From NCBI RefSeq assembly GCF_035282405.1, contig NZ_JAYKBP010000002.1:62001-126000 (forward strand): 64,000 nt of DNA. The letters are read 5' to 3'. The position numbers and the translations under genes are program-made. Under the pieces are notes generated by a model. The model searched no databases. It worked only from the letters and a program-made list of their open reading frames with translations, and was not told where the DNA came from. The DNA comes from Parvimonas sp035282405. GTDB taxonomy: Bacteria > Bacillota > Clostridia > Tissierellales > Peptoniphilaceae. Shown piece after piece: positions 54,171 through 63,025 of this stretch. Position 1 is the first letter of the stretch. Each line of letters opens with the position of its first letter.

Positions 54171-54204
54171 AAAGCAGTAAAACAATTTTATATTTTACTG
54201 CTTT
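54171..54204 (-). terminator. Terminator-like hairpin upstream of the FecCD promoter
   Basis: 12-bp stem AAAGCAGTAAAA/TTTTACTGCTTT with a T tail on the minus strand. No minus-strand gene lies directly upstream of it, so the transcript it ends is unknown; a REP-like element adjoins it. Confidence 0.55.
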
Positions 54205-54276
54205 TATTCCGAATCAACAAGGTTCTCGAGCACCCTTGCACGATGCAAAGCATCGTGGAAAGATTGGATTCTAATT
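54205..54276 (-). repeat. REP-like palindromic element, copy 2
   Basis: Inverted relative to copy 1: CAACAAGGTTCTCGAGCACC, then CACGATGCAAAGCATCGTGG, a 9-bp hairpin. It lies between the divergent FecCD operon and the small membrane protein gene, next to a terminator hairpin. Confidence 0.7.
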
Positions 54277-54391
54277 TGTACAAGATATTATAATTTTTAA
54301 CAAACTTTTTCACAGAAAAGCTTGATAGTTATAAATATTTCAGATATACTTACTTTAGAAACATGTTGTATAAAAACTAGGAGGTGTTATT

Positions 54392-54592
54392 ATGACATCA
54401 AGAGAATGGTTTCTTTCTGTATTATCTTGGATTATGATTTTTTATATACAAATCCTTTATAAAAAATTTGTAATCCCTAGTATAGAAAAAGAAAAAAACA
54501 TATCCCTTAGAAAATTTGTAATATATAGTAGAATTGTTTATTTTGTAATTGTTATAGGATTACTTTATTTCATGATATTTTTGAGGTATTAA
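54392..54592 (+). CDS. Small two-helix membrane protein
   Basis: 66 residues with an AGGAGGTG site before the ATG. Two hydrophobic segments (FLSVLSWIMIFYIQILY and FVIVIGLLYFMIFL) flank a basic loop, so it should span the membrane twice. No family recognised. It is divergent from the FecCD operon and ends about 120 bp before a hairpin terminator. Confidence 0.6.
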   Translation: MTSREWFLSVLSWIMIFYIQILYKKFVIPSIEKEKNISLRKFVIYSRIVYFVIVIGLLYFMIFLRY

Positions 54593-54711
54593 TCTTAACA
54601 TATAATTTTAAAATTGATATATAAATAGTATAAAAAATTTTAAATAACAATTATACATTCATTCATTATTTCTACAATTTATATTTTGCATAAATTTAAT
54701 AAATCATAAAA

Positions 54712-54743
54712 AGGCAGTGTTTTCGTTCACATTGCCTTTTTCT
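54712..54743. terminator. Terminator between the small membrane protein and the VanY-like gene
   Basis: Stem AAAAGGCAGTG pairs with CACATTGCCTTTT with one G-T wobble or mismatch and a loop of about 8 nt. A and T runs on the two sides suit converging genes. Confidence 0.75.
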
Positions 54744-54807
54744 CATCTCATATAAAAATTAAATACATTGTAGGAATATCTCCATATTAGTTATTCAGTC
54801 TTAAAAA

Positions 54808-55680
54808 CTATTCTAATGTAAGATTACTTTTTAATATTTTATTTGCGTTTTCAACTCCAACATAGCGAAAATGCCAAGGTTCGAACTTAAAATTAGTTAA
54901 GTCTTCCTTATTTTCAGGATAATGAAGAATAAATCCATATTTATGAGCATTTTTTATAAGCCAGTGAAATTCTTCTGTTTCTTTAAATGCTTCTGTTAAA
55001 TTTTTTTCTTCATCTTTGCCAATTATATCTAAACTTTGTCCAATCTGCGATTCATTATGCCATGCCATTGCATACATTGCATAATTAAGAGCTCCATCAG
55101 ATTTTGGTGCATTTTTGTGAATCTCTTTTTGTTCATCATAGCTTACATAATCTTTATATAAATTCAGAGTTATTTTTTCTCTATTTGCATCAACTTTCAT
55201 TAATTCAAATTGTTTCTCAACAAATTTATCCATTTGCGGATTAAAATCACTTGGTAATCCGTGTTCAGTATTTACCAAAAGCATTCCCTTTATAACTTTA
55301 AAATTTTTGTCTTTAGATACATTTTCAATATTTTTACTCTTAACAAAATAAAATTTCTCATTGTATTTTATTTTGCTTACTCCATCTTTATATCCATAAA
55401 CTTCAAGATACTTTCCCTTATCTATTTCATCTTTTTAAATAGAAAGATTAGAATTTTCATAAATAAGAGTTTTTTCCAATGTTTTGGCATAATTTGTTAA
55501 AATATCTGAAAAATCTCTAACTTCAGGTAAAGATAAATTTTCAAAATTATAAGGTAAATCTTTTTCTATTTCCAATTTTTTACTTTTATTTTTAGTATAT
55601 AATGAAAATACTACATAGGAAAGAATTAATATAAAAATTACTATTATAAAAATAACTCTTCTACTTTTTGTCTTTCTCAA
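54808..55680 (-). pseudogene. VanY-like D-Ala-D-Ala carboxypeptidase with internal stop
   Basis: A single reading frame of 291 codons is broken by one TAA at 55435-55437. The 5' part (81 codons) has an N-terminal membrane anchor (VIFIIVIFILILSYVVF). After the stop the same frame continues without shift through an SH3-like stretch (KGKYLEVYGYKDGVSKIKY) into the peptidase M15/VanY domain with SLDIIG and the zinc motif EPWHFRYVG. It trims peptidoglycan stem peptides. Either the gene is dead, or the C-terminal part is made from the ATG at 55284, which would lack the anchor and export signal. Confidence 0.8.
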
Positions 55681-55717
55681 AATTACCCTATATTTAATTA
55701 TATATTAATACATAATT

Positions 55718-55745
55718 AAAGGGATTTAGAAATCTAAATCCCTTT
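55718..55745 (-). terminator. Terminator of rpmF
   Basis: 11-bp stem AAAGGGATTTA/TAAATCCCTTT, 6-nt loop, between the VanY-like gene and rpmF, close after the rpmF stop. Confidence 0.8.
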
Positions 55746-55755
55746 AAACTACTTT

Positions 55756-55935
55756 TTATTCAACATCTAATACTTTTCTTCCTTTATACATTCCTGTGTC
55801 AGGATTAACTCTGTGAGGTACAACCAATTCATTAGTTTCAGGATCTCTAACTAGAGCCACTTTAGGTAGTCTATATGAAGATGCTCTTCTTTTATCTCTT
55901 CTTGCTTTTGAAGTTTTTCTCTTAGGTACTGCCAT
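55756..55935 (-). CDS. rpmF: Ribosomal protein bL32
   Basis: 59 residues, too short for most ORF cut-offs. The opening MAVPKRKTSKARRDKRR and LVVPHRVNPDTGMYKGRKVL are typical of L32. AGGAGG site 6-8 nt before the ATG. Zinc-binding cysteines of some L32 proteins are absent here. In many relatives a DUF177 (yceD) gene precedes rpmF, but here ackA lies directly upstream. Confidence 0.95.
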   Translation of the reverse strand: MAVPKRKTSKARRDKRRASSYRLPKVALVRDPETNELVVPHRVNPDTGMYKGRKVLDVE

Positions 55936-56026
55936 TATAACACCTCCTCTGAATTCTTATAACATATACCTCCGTTCTAAACGGATAACAGAAGTATTAT
56001 ACTACAAAAAAATTAATTTGTCAACA

Positions 56027-57214
56027 TTATTTTACTAAATTCATAGTATCTCTTGCAATCATTAATTCTTCATTTGTAGGAACTATTAAAACTTTTACTC
56101 TAGAGTTGTCTGCTGAAATAACTGATTCTTCTCTTGTGTCATTCTTAGCATCATCAATAATAATTCCATATTCTTCCATATTTTCTAATATTAATTTACG
56201 CATTGAAGCTGAATTTTCTCCAATACCACCAGCAAATGAAATTGCATCAATATGTCCTAATTCAGCCATAAATCCACCAACATATCTTCTTACTCTTGTG
56301 ATGAACATATCTAATGCAAGTTGTGCTCTTTCATTTCCTTTTTCTGCTGCTTCTTCTAAATCTCTAAAATCTGAACTTAATCCTGATACTCCAAGAACTC
56401 CAGATTTTTTATTTAAAATTTGATTCATTTCGTCAGCTGAATATCCTTTTTCATTCATTAAGAATGTCATAACAGTTGGGTCAATATCCCCACTTCTTGT
56501 TCCCATCAAAAGTCCTTCCAACGGAGTTAATCCCATTGTTGTATCATAGCATTCTCCATTTTTAATTGCAGCTATTGATGATCCATTTCCTAAGTGAACA
56601 GTTATAATATTTAAGTTTTTCTTATCTGTCTTTAATAACTCAGCAGTTCTTAAAGTTACATATCTATGACTTGTTCCATGGAAACCAAATTTTCTTAATC
56701 TATAATCTTCATAATATTCATAAGGAATTGCATACATAAAAGTTCTTGCTGGCATAGTTTGATGGAATGCTGTATCGAATACTGCAATATTTTTCTTTCC
56801 AGGAACTAGGCTTTCACAAGCTTCAATACCCATTAAGTTTGCAGGGTTATGTAGTGGTCCAAATTTAATAAATTCTTTAACTTTTGCTTTTACATTTTCA
56901 TCAATTACACATGATGCTGTTAATTTATCTCCACCATGAAGTACTCTATGTCCAATTGCATTAACTTCATCTAAGCTCTTAACAACTCCATATTTTTCAT
57001 GAACCAAAGCATCAAATACATGTTTGATAGCTGCTGTATGGTCTTTCATTGCTTCTTCAACAACTAACTTTTCATTTCCAACTTTGTGAGTTAATTTTGA
57101 ACCTTCAATACCAATTCTTTCAACTAATCCTTTACATAATACACTTTCATCAGTCATATCAAATAATTGATATTTTAAAGATGAACTTCCACAGTTAATA
57201 ACTAAAATTTTCAT
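56027..57214 (-). CDS. ackA: Acetate kinase
   Basis: 395 residues from MKILVINCGSSSLKYQLF; the AGGAGG site supports this start over one 14 codons upstream. Motifs IGHRVLHGGDK, FDTAFHQTMP, FGFHGTSHRYV and HLGNGSSIAA are diagnostic. It converts acetyl phosphate and ADP to acetate and ATP, a main energy step of fermenters. No pta gene is adjacent. Confidence 0.97.
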   Translation of the reverse strand: MKILVINCGSSSLKYQLFDMTDESVLCKGLVERIGIEGSKLTHKVGNEKLVVEEAMKDHTAAIKHVFDALVHEKYGVVKSLDEVNAIGHRVLHGGDKLTASCVIDENVKAKVKEFIKFGPLHNPANLMGIEACESLVPGKKNIAVFDTAFHQTMPARTFMYAIPYEYYEDYRLRKFGFHGTSHRYVTLRTAELLKTDKKNLNIITVHLGNGSSIAAIKNGECYDTTMGLTPLEGLLMGTRSGDIDPTVMTFLMNEKGYSADEMNQILNKKSGVLGVSGLSSDFRDLEEAAEKGNERAQLALDMFITRVRRYVGGFMAELGHIDAISFAGGIGENSASMRKLILENMEEYGIIIDDAKNDTREESVISADNSRVKVLIVPTNEELMIARDTMNLVK

Positions 57215-57377
57215 TAATTTCCTCCTAAATTTTATAAAATCATATTTTACATACATAGATATTTTACTATTTTGAGCTCAATAAGTCAATACAATTTTTA
57301 CAGATATCTCTTAAGAAAATTGAATAATTCAAATAATTTTCTAGTTTTTAAAAAATTTAAACTTTTTTAGATAAGTA

Positions 57378-57403
57378 TAGCTGACTTTAATTCAAGTCAG
57401 CTA
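57378..57403 (-). terminator. Terminator after plsY
   Basis: Perfect 10-bp stem TAGCTGACTT/AAGTCAGCTA with 6-nt loop, downstream of plsY and the REP-like element. The T tail is imperfect, so strength is uncertain. Confidence 0.65.
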
Positions 57404-57409
57404 TATTAT

Positions 57410-57477
57410 TGTGAAACAACAAGGTTCCCGGGTACCCACCCGATGCGAAGCATCGTGGAAGGGTGAGGTTCTTATTA
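57410..57477 (-). repeat. REP-like palindromic element, copy 3
   Basis: Inverse complement of copy 1 and close to it in sequence (GTGAAACAACAAGGTTCCCG, CCACCCGATGCGAAGCATCG, GTGGAAGGGTGAGGTTCTTA). It lies 14 bp from the stop of plsY, again at a gene end. GC content stands out from the surroundings. Confidence 0.75.
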
Positions 57478-57491
57478 TATTATTTAAAATA

Positions 57492-58088
57492 TCATTTTTT
57501 AAAATTTATTTTATTTTCATTCCCATTTACGAGTCTTATTATATTACTCTTATGCCTAAAAATACTCAAACTTGCTAAAAATAAAAATGTAAGTAAAACA
57601 TAAATATTTCTATATCCAAAAAATATATATGATATTGGCAATACTAAAGTCGTTGTAAGCATTGAACCCAACGATATATATTTCGTCAATACAACTATTG
57701 TAATAAACATTATAATTGCTACAATTGCAATTTTATAGTCTAAAAATATTATAAATCCAAAAGAGGAAGCAATACCCTTTCCACCTTTAAAATTTAAAAA
57801 TATCGGCCAATTATGTCCAATAACAACAAAAATTCCTGCTAAAAGAACACCATTTAATCCTAATAGTTTCATCCCTATAAAACAAGCTAAAATTGATTTT
57901 AAAAGGTCAACAATAAATGTTAGAGCTCCTGCCTTAATTCCAAAGACTCTTAATGCATTCGTCGTTCCAGCATTTTTACTTCCATAATCTCTAATATCTT
58001 TATTGAATAATAACTTTCCAAAAATCATTCCACCAGATATATTACCTAAAATATAAGCAATAATTATACAAGATATAAAATTAAACAT
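57492..58088 (-). CDS. plsY: Glycerol-3-phosphate acyltransferase PlsY
   Basis: 198 residues from MFNFIS (GGGGAG site before it). Five or so membrane helices with GNISGGMIFGKLL, GSKNAGTTNALR and FKGGKGIASSFGF, the three conserved PlsY motifs. It transfers an acyl group from acyl phosphate to glycerol-3-phosphate, the first step of phospholipid synthesis. It overlaps der by 8 bp. Confidence 0.95.
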   Translation of the reverse strand: MFNFISCIIIAYILGNISGGMIFGKLLFNKDIRDYGSKNAGTTNALRVFGIKAGALTFIVDLLKSILACFIGMKLLGLNGVLLAGIFVVIGHNWPIFLNFKGGKGIASSFGFIIFLDYKIAIVAIIMFITIVVLTKYISLGSMLTTTLVLPISYIFFGYRNIYVLLTFLFLASLSIFRHKSNIIRLVNGNENKINFKK

Positions 58089-59406
58089 TTTCTTCTCCCC
58101 TTGCTCTAAGTTCAAAAACTATAGGAGAAGAAGTAAATGAAAAATTCTTTCTAATTTGATTTTCCAAATATCTCAAATAAGAAAAATGCATCAACTCCAC
58201 TTTATTTACAAATATTACAAATTTTGGCGGTCTGACTGAAACTTGACTTGCATAAAATATTTTAAGTCTTTGTCCCTTATCAGTAGGTGGTGAATTATGA
58301 ACAACTGCATCATTTATAATATCATTTAAAATTCCTGTTGAAATTCTTGTACTATAATTTTCATCTGCAATTTTAATTGCCTCAAACAATTTATCTATTC
58401 TTTGACCCGTTTTAACTGAAATAAAAACAAGTTGTGCATATGGAACAAAGCTTAATTTAGTTCTTATATCATCTTCAAAGGCTTTATAAGTTTTATTATC
58501 TTTTACTATTAAATCCCATTTATTAACTGCTATGATTAAAGCCTTATTTTGTTCTTTAGCAAAACCAATAACCTTTGTATCCTGTTCCGTAACACCTTCT
58601 GTAGCATCGATCAAAAGAATTGCAATATCTGATCTTTCAACTGCATTTAAAGTTCTTACTACACTATATCTTTCCAAGTTTTCAGTTATATTCTTTTTTC
58701 TTCTTAGCCCCGCAGTATCAGTGAAAATGTAAGTTTTTCCGTCAATTTCAACTCTTGAATCAATAGAATCTCTAGTAGTTCCGGCAATATCAGAAACAAT
58801 CATTCTTTCTTCCCCAAGAATTCTATTCATTAAAGAGCTCTTCCCTACATTAGGTTTCCCAATTAATGCAATTTTTGTTACTTCATCTTCTTCTCCTGTA
58901 TATTTATTTTCAGGAAATTCTTTTATAATTTCATCAAGCAAATCTCCAAGTCCAAAACCTTGAGTTGCTGAAATAATATTCAAATTTTCAAAACCAAGTT
59001 CGTAAAACTCGTAAACTTCTGCAGGCATTTTATGAGTATCAATTTTATTTACAGCTAGAACAACTGGCTTTTTAGTTCTTCTTAAATAGTTTGAAATTTC
59101 TCTATCTTCATCCATTAAGCCATTTTTTCCATCAACAACAAATAAAATTACATCAGCATTTTCCATTGCAACATCAGCTTGAGCTTTAATCTTTTGTAAA
59201 ATAATATCATCACTATTAGGCTCAAGTCCTCCTGTATCGCAAAGAATAAAATGTTTATTTTGCCATTCAGCATCTTGATATAATCTATCTCTCGTAACAC
59301 CAGGAGTATCTTCAGTAATAGCAATTCTTTTATTTATAAGTTTATTAAAAAGTGTTGATTTCCCAACATTTGGTCGTCCAACTACACAAACTAAAGGTCT
59401 TTCCAT
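58081..59406 (-). CDS. der: Ribosome biogenesis GTPase Der (EngA)
   Basis: 441 residues with two tandem G domains: GRPNVGKSTLFNKLI and DTPGVTRD (1-165), then GKPNVGKSSLMNRIL and IAGTTRDSID (~175-350), plus a C-terminal KH-like domain (RPPKFVIFVN). Needed for 50S subunit maturation. Followed by plsY, a common pairing in Firmicutes. Confidence 0.97.
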   Translation of the reverse strand: MERPLVCVVGRPNVGKSTLFNKLINKRIAITEDTPGVTRDRLYQDAEWQNKHFILCDTGGLEPNSDDIILQKIKAQADVAMENADVILFVVDGKNGLMDEDREISNYLRRTKKPVVLAVNKIDTHKMPAEVYEFYELGFENLNIISATQGFGLGDLLDEIIKEFPENKYTGEEDEVTKIALIGKPNVGKSSLMNRILGEERMIVSDIAGTTRDSIDSRVEIDGKTYIFTDTAGLRRKKNITENLERYSVVRTLNAVERSDIAILLIDATEGVTEQDTKVIGFAKEQNKALIIAVNKWDLIVKDNKTYKAFEDDIRTKLSFVPYAQLVFISVKTGQRIDKLFEAIKIADENYSTRISTGILNDIINDAVVHNSPPTDKGQRLKIFYASQVSVRPPKFVIFVNKVELMHFSYLRYLENQIRKNFSFTSSPIVFELRARGEENV

Positions 59407-59462
59407 AAATTCACCTCCACTTTCTTAATATATTTTAACATATTTTGTTATTTAAAAAAATA

Positions 59463-59480
59463 AGCTCCTATAAAGGAGCT
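59463..59480 (-). terminator. Terminator of the rplU-prp-rpmA operon
   Basis: Stem AGCTCCT/AGGAGCT with loop ATAA, then on the minus strand a T-rich tail. It lies 6 bp past the stop of rpmA. Confidence 0.8.
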
Positions 59481-59485
59481 CATTA

Positions 59486-59764
59486 TTATACTGGATAAAT
59501 AGAAACTTGTTTTTTATCTCTACCTTTTCTCTCAAATCTTACAACACCAGAAACTTTAGCAAAAAGTGTATCATCTCCACCCTTACCAACATTTACTCCT
59601 GGGTGTATTTTTGTTCCACGTTGTCTAACTAAAATATTTCCTGCAAGAACGAATTGTCCATCCCCTCTTTTAGCGCCTAATCTTTTAGCTCTACTATCAC
59701 GACCGTTCTTAGTACTACCTAAACCTTTTTTACTGGAAAAAAGTTGTAAATTAATTTTTAACAT
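59486..59764 (-). CDS. rpmA: Ribosomal protein bL27, N-terminally extended precursor
   Basis: 92 residues. It begins MLKINLQLFSSKKGLGSTKN: the LQLF stretch is the extension removed by the Prp protease encoded just upstream (cut after Phe9), because the mature N-terminus reaches the peptidyl transferase centre. The rest (GRDSRAKRLGAKRGDGQ, GNILVRQRGTKIHPG) is standard L27. Confidence 0.96.
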   Translation of the reverse strand: MLKINLQLFSSKKGLGSTKNGRDSRAKRLGAKRGDGQFVLAGNILVRQRGTKIHPGVNVGKGGDDTLFAKVSGVVRFERKGRDKKQVSIYPV

Positions 59765-59767
59765 ACT

Positions 59768-60106
59768 CTACACCTCCTTATAATAAATCTCAATATATTT
59801 ATTATATTCTTCTTTCAATGATATAATGCCAACTTCAAAAGTTTTTATTATCGTCTGAATATCTCTAACCTTAGCTTCATCTAAATTTTCAATATCTATC
59901 ATCATCTTTAAATAACCATCTCCTACATCTATATCCATATATTTAGGGTCTATGGAACAGATTTTTTCAATAGAATTTGGTGTATTTATTGATAAAACAG
60001 ATAATGACGCACAGAGAATATCATTCTCTTTACTAAAATCAGCATGTCCATCCATTTCAAATCCATAATATAAATCTTTTTTCTTAAAAATATAAATATC
60101 AGTCAT
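59768..60106 (-). CDS. prp: Ribosomal-processing cysteine protease Prp
   Basis: 112 residues: the catalytic His in FEMDGHADFSKEND and Cys in ILCASLSVL are in the expected positions for Prp (YsxB). It cleaves the N-terminal extension of L27, whose gene follows after 3 bp. It overlaps the rplU stop by 1 nt (TAATG). Confidence 0.93.
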   Translation of the reverse strand: MTDIYIFKKKDLYYGFEMDGHADFSKENDILCASLSVLSINTPNSIEKICSIDPKYMDIDVGDGYLKMMIDIENLDEAKVRDIQTIIKTFEVGIISLKEEYNKYIEIYYKEV

Positions 60107-60417
60107 TAAAATGCAATACTTTCAATTTTAACTTTTGTAAATGGTTGACGATGTCCTTTTTTCTTTCTATAATTTTTCTTAGCTTTGAACTTAAAAATTA
60201 TAACTTTCTTTCCTCTTCCATGTCTTTCAACAGTTCCTTCAACCTTAGCTCCTTCAACCAATGGAGAACCAACTTTAATATCTCCATCTTTAGAAACTAA
60301 AAGAACTTTATCGAAAGATACTTTAGAACCTTCTTCAACATTTAATTTTTCAACAAAAACGCTTTGTCCTTCTTCAACTTGGTATTGTTTACCACCAGTT
60401 TCAATTATTGCGTACAT
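60106..60417 (-). CDS. rplU: Ribosomal protein bL21
   Basis: 103 residues from MYAIIETGGKQYQVEEGQ, chosen for the GGAGGTG site; five extra codons upstream are unlikely. KVSFDKVLLVSKDGD, a VEGTVERHGRGKKVIIFKFK core (split: VEGTVERHGRGKK, VIIFKFK) and YRKKKGHRQPFTKVKIESI identify L21. First gene of rplU-prp-rpmA, the usual Firmicute order. Confidence 0.96.
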   Translation of the reverse strand: MYAIIETGGKQYQVEEGQSVFVEKLNVEEGSKVSFDKVLLVSKDGDIKVGSPLVEGAKVEGTVERHGRGKKVIIFKFKAKKNYRKKKGHRQPFTKVKIESIAF

Positions 60418-60429
60418 AGTGCACCTCCT

Positions 60430-60498
60430 CATTCTTAAGTCTCGCCGAAATTAGGTGCTATGCTTCAAAAACCTAATCCGTGCGGTAACACAACAAGT
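60430..60498 (-). ncRNA. Ribosomal L21 leader-type RNA element
   Basis: On the minus strand the rplU leader contains TTACCGCACGGATTAGG, then ATAGCACCTAATTTCGGCG, with the complementary pair ATTAGGT/ACCTAAT and a closing GGCGAGACTT, as in the L21 leader autoregulatory element of Firmicutes. It starts right after the promoter and ends just before the ribosome binding site. Likely binds L21 to repress the operon; assigned from pattern memory. Confidence 0.65.
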
Positions 60499-60527
60499 AG
60501 TATATCATAAAATTAACAAAAAATCAA
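60499..60527 (-). promoter_or_regulatory. Promoter of rplU-prp-rpmA
   Basis: Minus strand TTGATT (60522-60527), 17-bp spacer, TATACT (60499-60504), directly before the L21-type leader. The stretch 60528-60688 beyond it is AT-rich with no visible gene. Confidence 0.65.
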
Positions 60528-60688
60528 TATTTTTTTAATTTTTTCATTGATAGAAAGACTTTTATTTTCTAAAATTCATCTTTGTTATTAAAATATTAAT
60601 AATCTCAAATCATTTCATTATTTTTAAAATTTATATTCCATTTAATATTTTAAAAAATATTAAATTTTAAAACTATAACTAAAATAAC

Positions 60689-61296
60689 CTACCAATCTCT
60701 TCTTAAGTTTCTTTCTTCTATCTCTCTTTTAATCTCTTCATAAACTTTACCATATATTTTATCACCATAATCTATAATACATTTTTCTTTATAAATTTCA
60801 AGCTTTTGTAGTTCCTCTTCCTCAATTATTCCTTCACAAAAAAAGTGTTTTGCTTCCATTGCTAAATATAGATTTGCATAATTTTTATATATGGAATCTT
60901 TCAATAATTCTTTACATCTTTCATATTCAGATTCATAAAAATAATTAAGCGTTACTAAAGATAGATAAGCTAACTGAATATCAAAATTATAAAAATCTCT
61001 TTTTAAGTACTCATCCAGATGGTATAAAATTTTTTTATAAGTCTCCAATTCGCATTCTTACTGCTATTGCTTGATGAAAATGATTCACTCATAAGATAAA
61101 TATAAAATCTGTATAATTTTCCTGTCCTACTATAATCATTGTTTCTTTCCATACTTTTTGCAAGCTCTAATATTTCTTCGCTTTCTTTCTTATATATTTT
61201 ATATTTCTTTTCTTTATCTTCTCCTACTTCTTTGAATAACTCCTTAATTTCATTTTCTATTTTATCATATTTGTTCTTATAGTTAGGATATTCCAT
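60689..61296 (-). pseudogene. Tandem unknown-family gene, copy 4, frameshifted
   Basis: Two overlapping frames, 61003-61296 (N-terminal 97 codons) and 60689-61048 (C-terminal 119), together match the intact copies. The shift lies in a run of seven A (plus-strand T at about 61030-61036): after NWRLIKK the frame goes to FYTIWM, whereas one more A would give KILYHLDEYLKRDFYN as in the paralogues. The rest is well preserved, ending REIEERNLRRDW, so the break is recent or a read error. Confidence 0.75.
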
Positions 61297-61434
61297 AACT
61301 TACTCCCTACTCTACACTATCTTATTTTAGTTTAGAACTATTTTATTTCAGTTTTTTCAATCTCCATTCTTATATCTCTGTGAATTTAAATAATTCATAT
61401 AAATACCTCTTAATGAAGTTTCCTATTATCAAAT

Positions 61435-62139
61435 CTACCAATCTGTTCTTAAATTTCTTTCTTCTATCTCTCTTTCAACTTCGTTATATATTTCCATATA
61501 CATATCTTCCTCAGAGCTTGAAATATCCTCATTTTTTAGATTTATAAAATCTTCAATTCCTTCTTTCTTAATTCCATTGCTTAAATAAAAATTATCAGCA
61601 TCCATTTCAAACCATTGTCTCGCAAACTTTTCAAATATCGAATCTTTTAAAAGCTCTACACATCTTTTATATTCTCCTTGATAATCAAAATATCCATATT
61701 CGCTATCAAGTACTACTAAAAGTAAATATTTTATTTGCATATCAAGATTATAGAAATCCTTTTTTAAGTATTCATCTATAATTGATATACTATTGTATAA
61801 GAATGAAGTCTCTGAATTGTCATTACAACAAATTCTGTTATTACTGTAGATACATTTATTCATATAACCACAATTATAATTGGAAAGATTATTGTCGCTA
61901 AAATTAACATAATTCCAAACAAACACACTGAACCTAAGATTAATATAAAGTCTGCTTAACTTTCCAGTTCTGTTATAATCATCATTTTTTTCCATTATTT
62001 TTACAAGTTCAATTTTTTCTTTTATCTTTTTTTCTATCACTACCTTTCGTTTTTCTTTATCTTCTCCTACTTCTTCAAATAACTTTTTAAATTTACCTTC
62101 TATATTTTCATATTTTTTCTTGTATTCTTTATATTCCAT
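61435..62139 (-). CDS. Tandem unknown-family gene, copy 3
   Basis: 234 residues, the most divergent of the four copies, with an added Asn/Cys-rich insert of about 30 residues near 85-120 (NLSNYNCGYMNKCIYSNN). It keeps the N-terminal charged coil (YKKKYENIEGKFKKLFEEVG), DYNRTGKLSRLYINL, the DEYLKKDFYNLDM segment and the EREIEERNLRTDW end. No signal peptide or membrane helix; likely cytoplasmic. I do not recognise the family. Confidence 0.65.
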   Translation of the reverse strand: MEYKEYKKKYENIEGKFKKLFEEVGEDKEKRKVVIEKKIKEKIELVKIMEKNDDYNRTGKLSRLYINLRFSVFVWNYVNFSDNNLSNYNCGYMNKCIYSNNRICCNDNSETSFLYNSISIIDEYLKKDFYNLDMQIKYLLLVVLDSEYGYFDYQGEYKRCVELLKDSIFEKFARQWFEMDADNFYLSNGIKKEGIEDFINLKNEDISSSEEDMYMEIYNEVEREIEERNLRTDW

Positions 62140-62145
62140 AACTTA

Positions 62146-62276
62146 CTCCCTACTATATACTATCTTATTTTAGTTTAGAATTATTTTACTTCAGTTCTTT
62201 CAATCTCCGTTCTTATATCTCTGTGGATTTAAATAATTCATATAAATACCTCTTAATGAAATTTTCTATTATAAAT
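62146..62276 (-). repeat. Repeated intergenic spacer of the tandem array
   Basis: About 130 bp containing TTACTCCCTACT, CTATCTTATTTTAGTTTAGA, TCTCTGTGGATTTAAATAAT and ACCTCTTAATGAAATTT. Close copies lie at 61303-61434 and 62895-63025. Gene plus spacer thus form direct repeats of roughly 740-840 bp, prone to unequal crossing over. Confidence 0.8.
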
Positions 62277-62888
62277 CTACCAATCTCTTCTTAAGTTTCT
62301 TTCTTCTATCTCTCTTTTAGTCGCTTCATAAACTTTATCATATATTTTATCACCATAATCTGCAATATATCTTTCTTTGTAAGTTTCAAGTTTTTGTAGT
62401 TCCTCTTCCTCAATTATTCCTTCACAAAAAAAATGTTCTGCTTCCATCGCTAAATATAGATTTGCATAATTTTTAAGAACAGAATCTTTAGCCCATTCTT
62501 TATACTTTTCACATTCTACACTGTAAAAATAGCTTAAATCTGCTACAGTTAGATAGGTTAAATACATTTCTAGGTTATAAAAATCTTTTTTTAAGTATTC
62601 ATCTATATGATATAAAACCTTTCTTGTAAGTCTCCAATTCATATCTTTGCAAAAACGATGATAAAATTCATCATATATAAGATTAATATAAAATCTGTAC
62701 AATTCTCCTGTTCTATTATAATCATTATTTTCTTCCATATTTTTTACTAATTCTAATCTATCCTTTGTTTCTTGCTCATATATCTCTTTTTCTTTTTCTT
62801 TCTCTTTACCTTCTCCTATTTCTTCATATAATTTTCTATATTTTATTTTCATGTTTTCATATTTCTTCTTGTATTCTTGATATTCCAT
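62277..62888 (-). CDS. Tandem unknown-family gene, copy 2
   Basis: 203 residues: a charged N-terminal coil (YENMKIKYRKLYEEIGEGKE), then DYNRTGELYRFYINL, NWRLTRKVLYHIDEYLKKD, NYANLYLAMEAEHFF, CEGIIEEEELQKLE and the end IEERNLRRDW. All-helical in appearance, no membrane segment. It is about 90% alike to copy 1. Function unknown. The 130-bp gaps between copies are themselves repeated. Confidence 0.7.
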   Translation of the reverse strand: MEYQEYKKKYENMKIKYRKLYEEIGEGKEKEKEKEIYEQETKDRLELVKNMEENNDYNRTGELYRFYINLIYDEFYHRFCKDMNWRLTRKVLYHIDEYLKKDFYNLEMYLTYLTVADLSYFYSVECEKYKEWAKDSVLKNYANLYLAMEAEHFFCEGIIEEEELQKLETYKERYIADYGDKIYDKVYEATKREIEERNLRRDW

Positions 62889-63025
62889 AACTTACTCCCT
62901 ACTCTACACTATCTTATTTTAGTTTAGAACTATTTTATTTCAGTTTTTTCAATCCCCATTCTTATATCTCTGTGGATTTAAATAATTCATATAAATACCT
63001 CTTAATGAAATTTCCTATTATAAAT

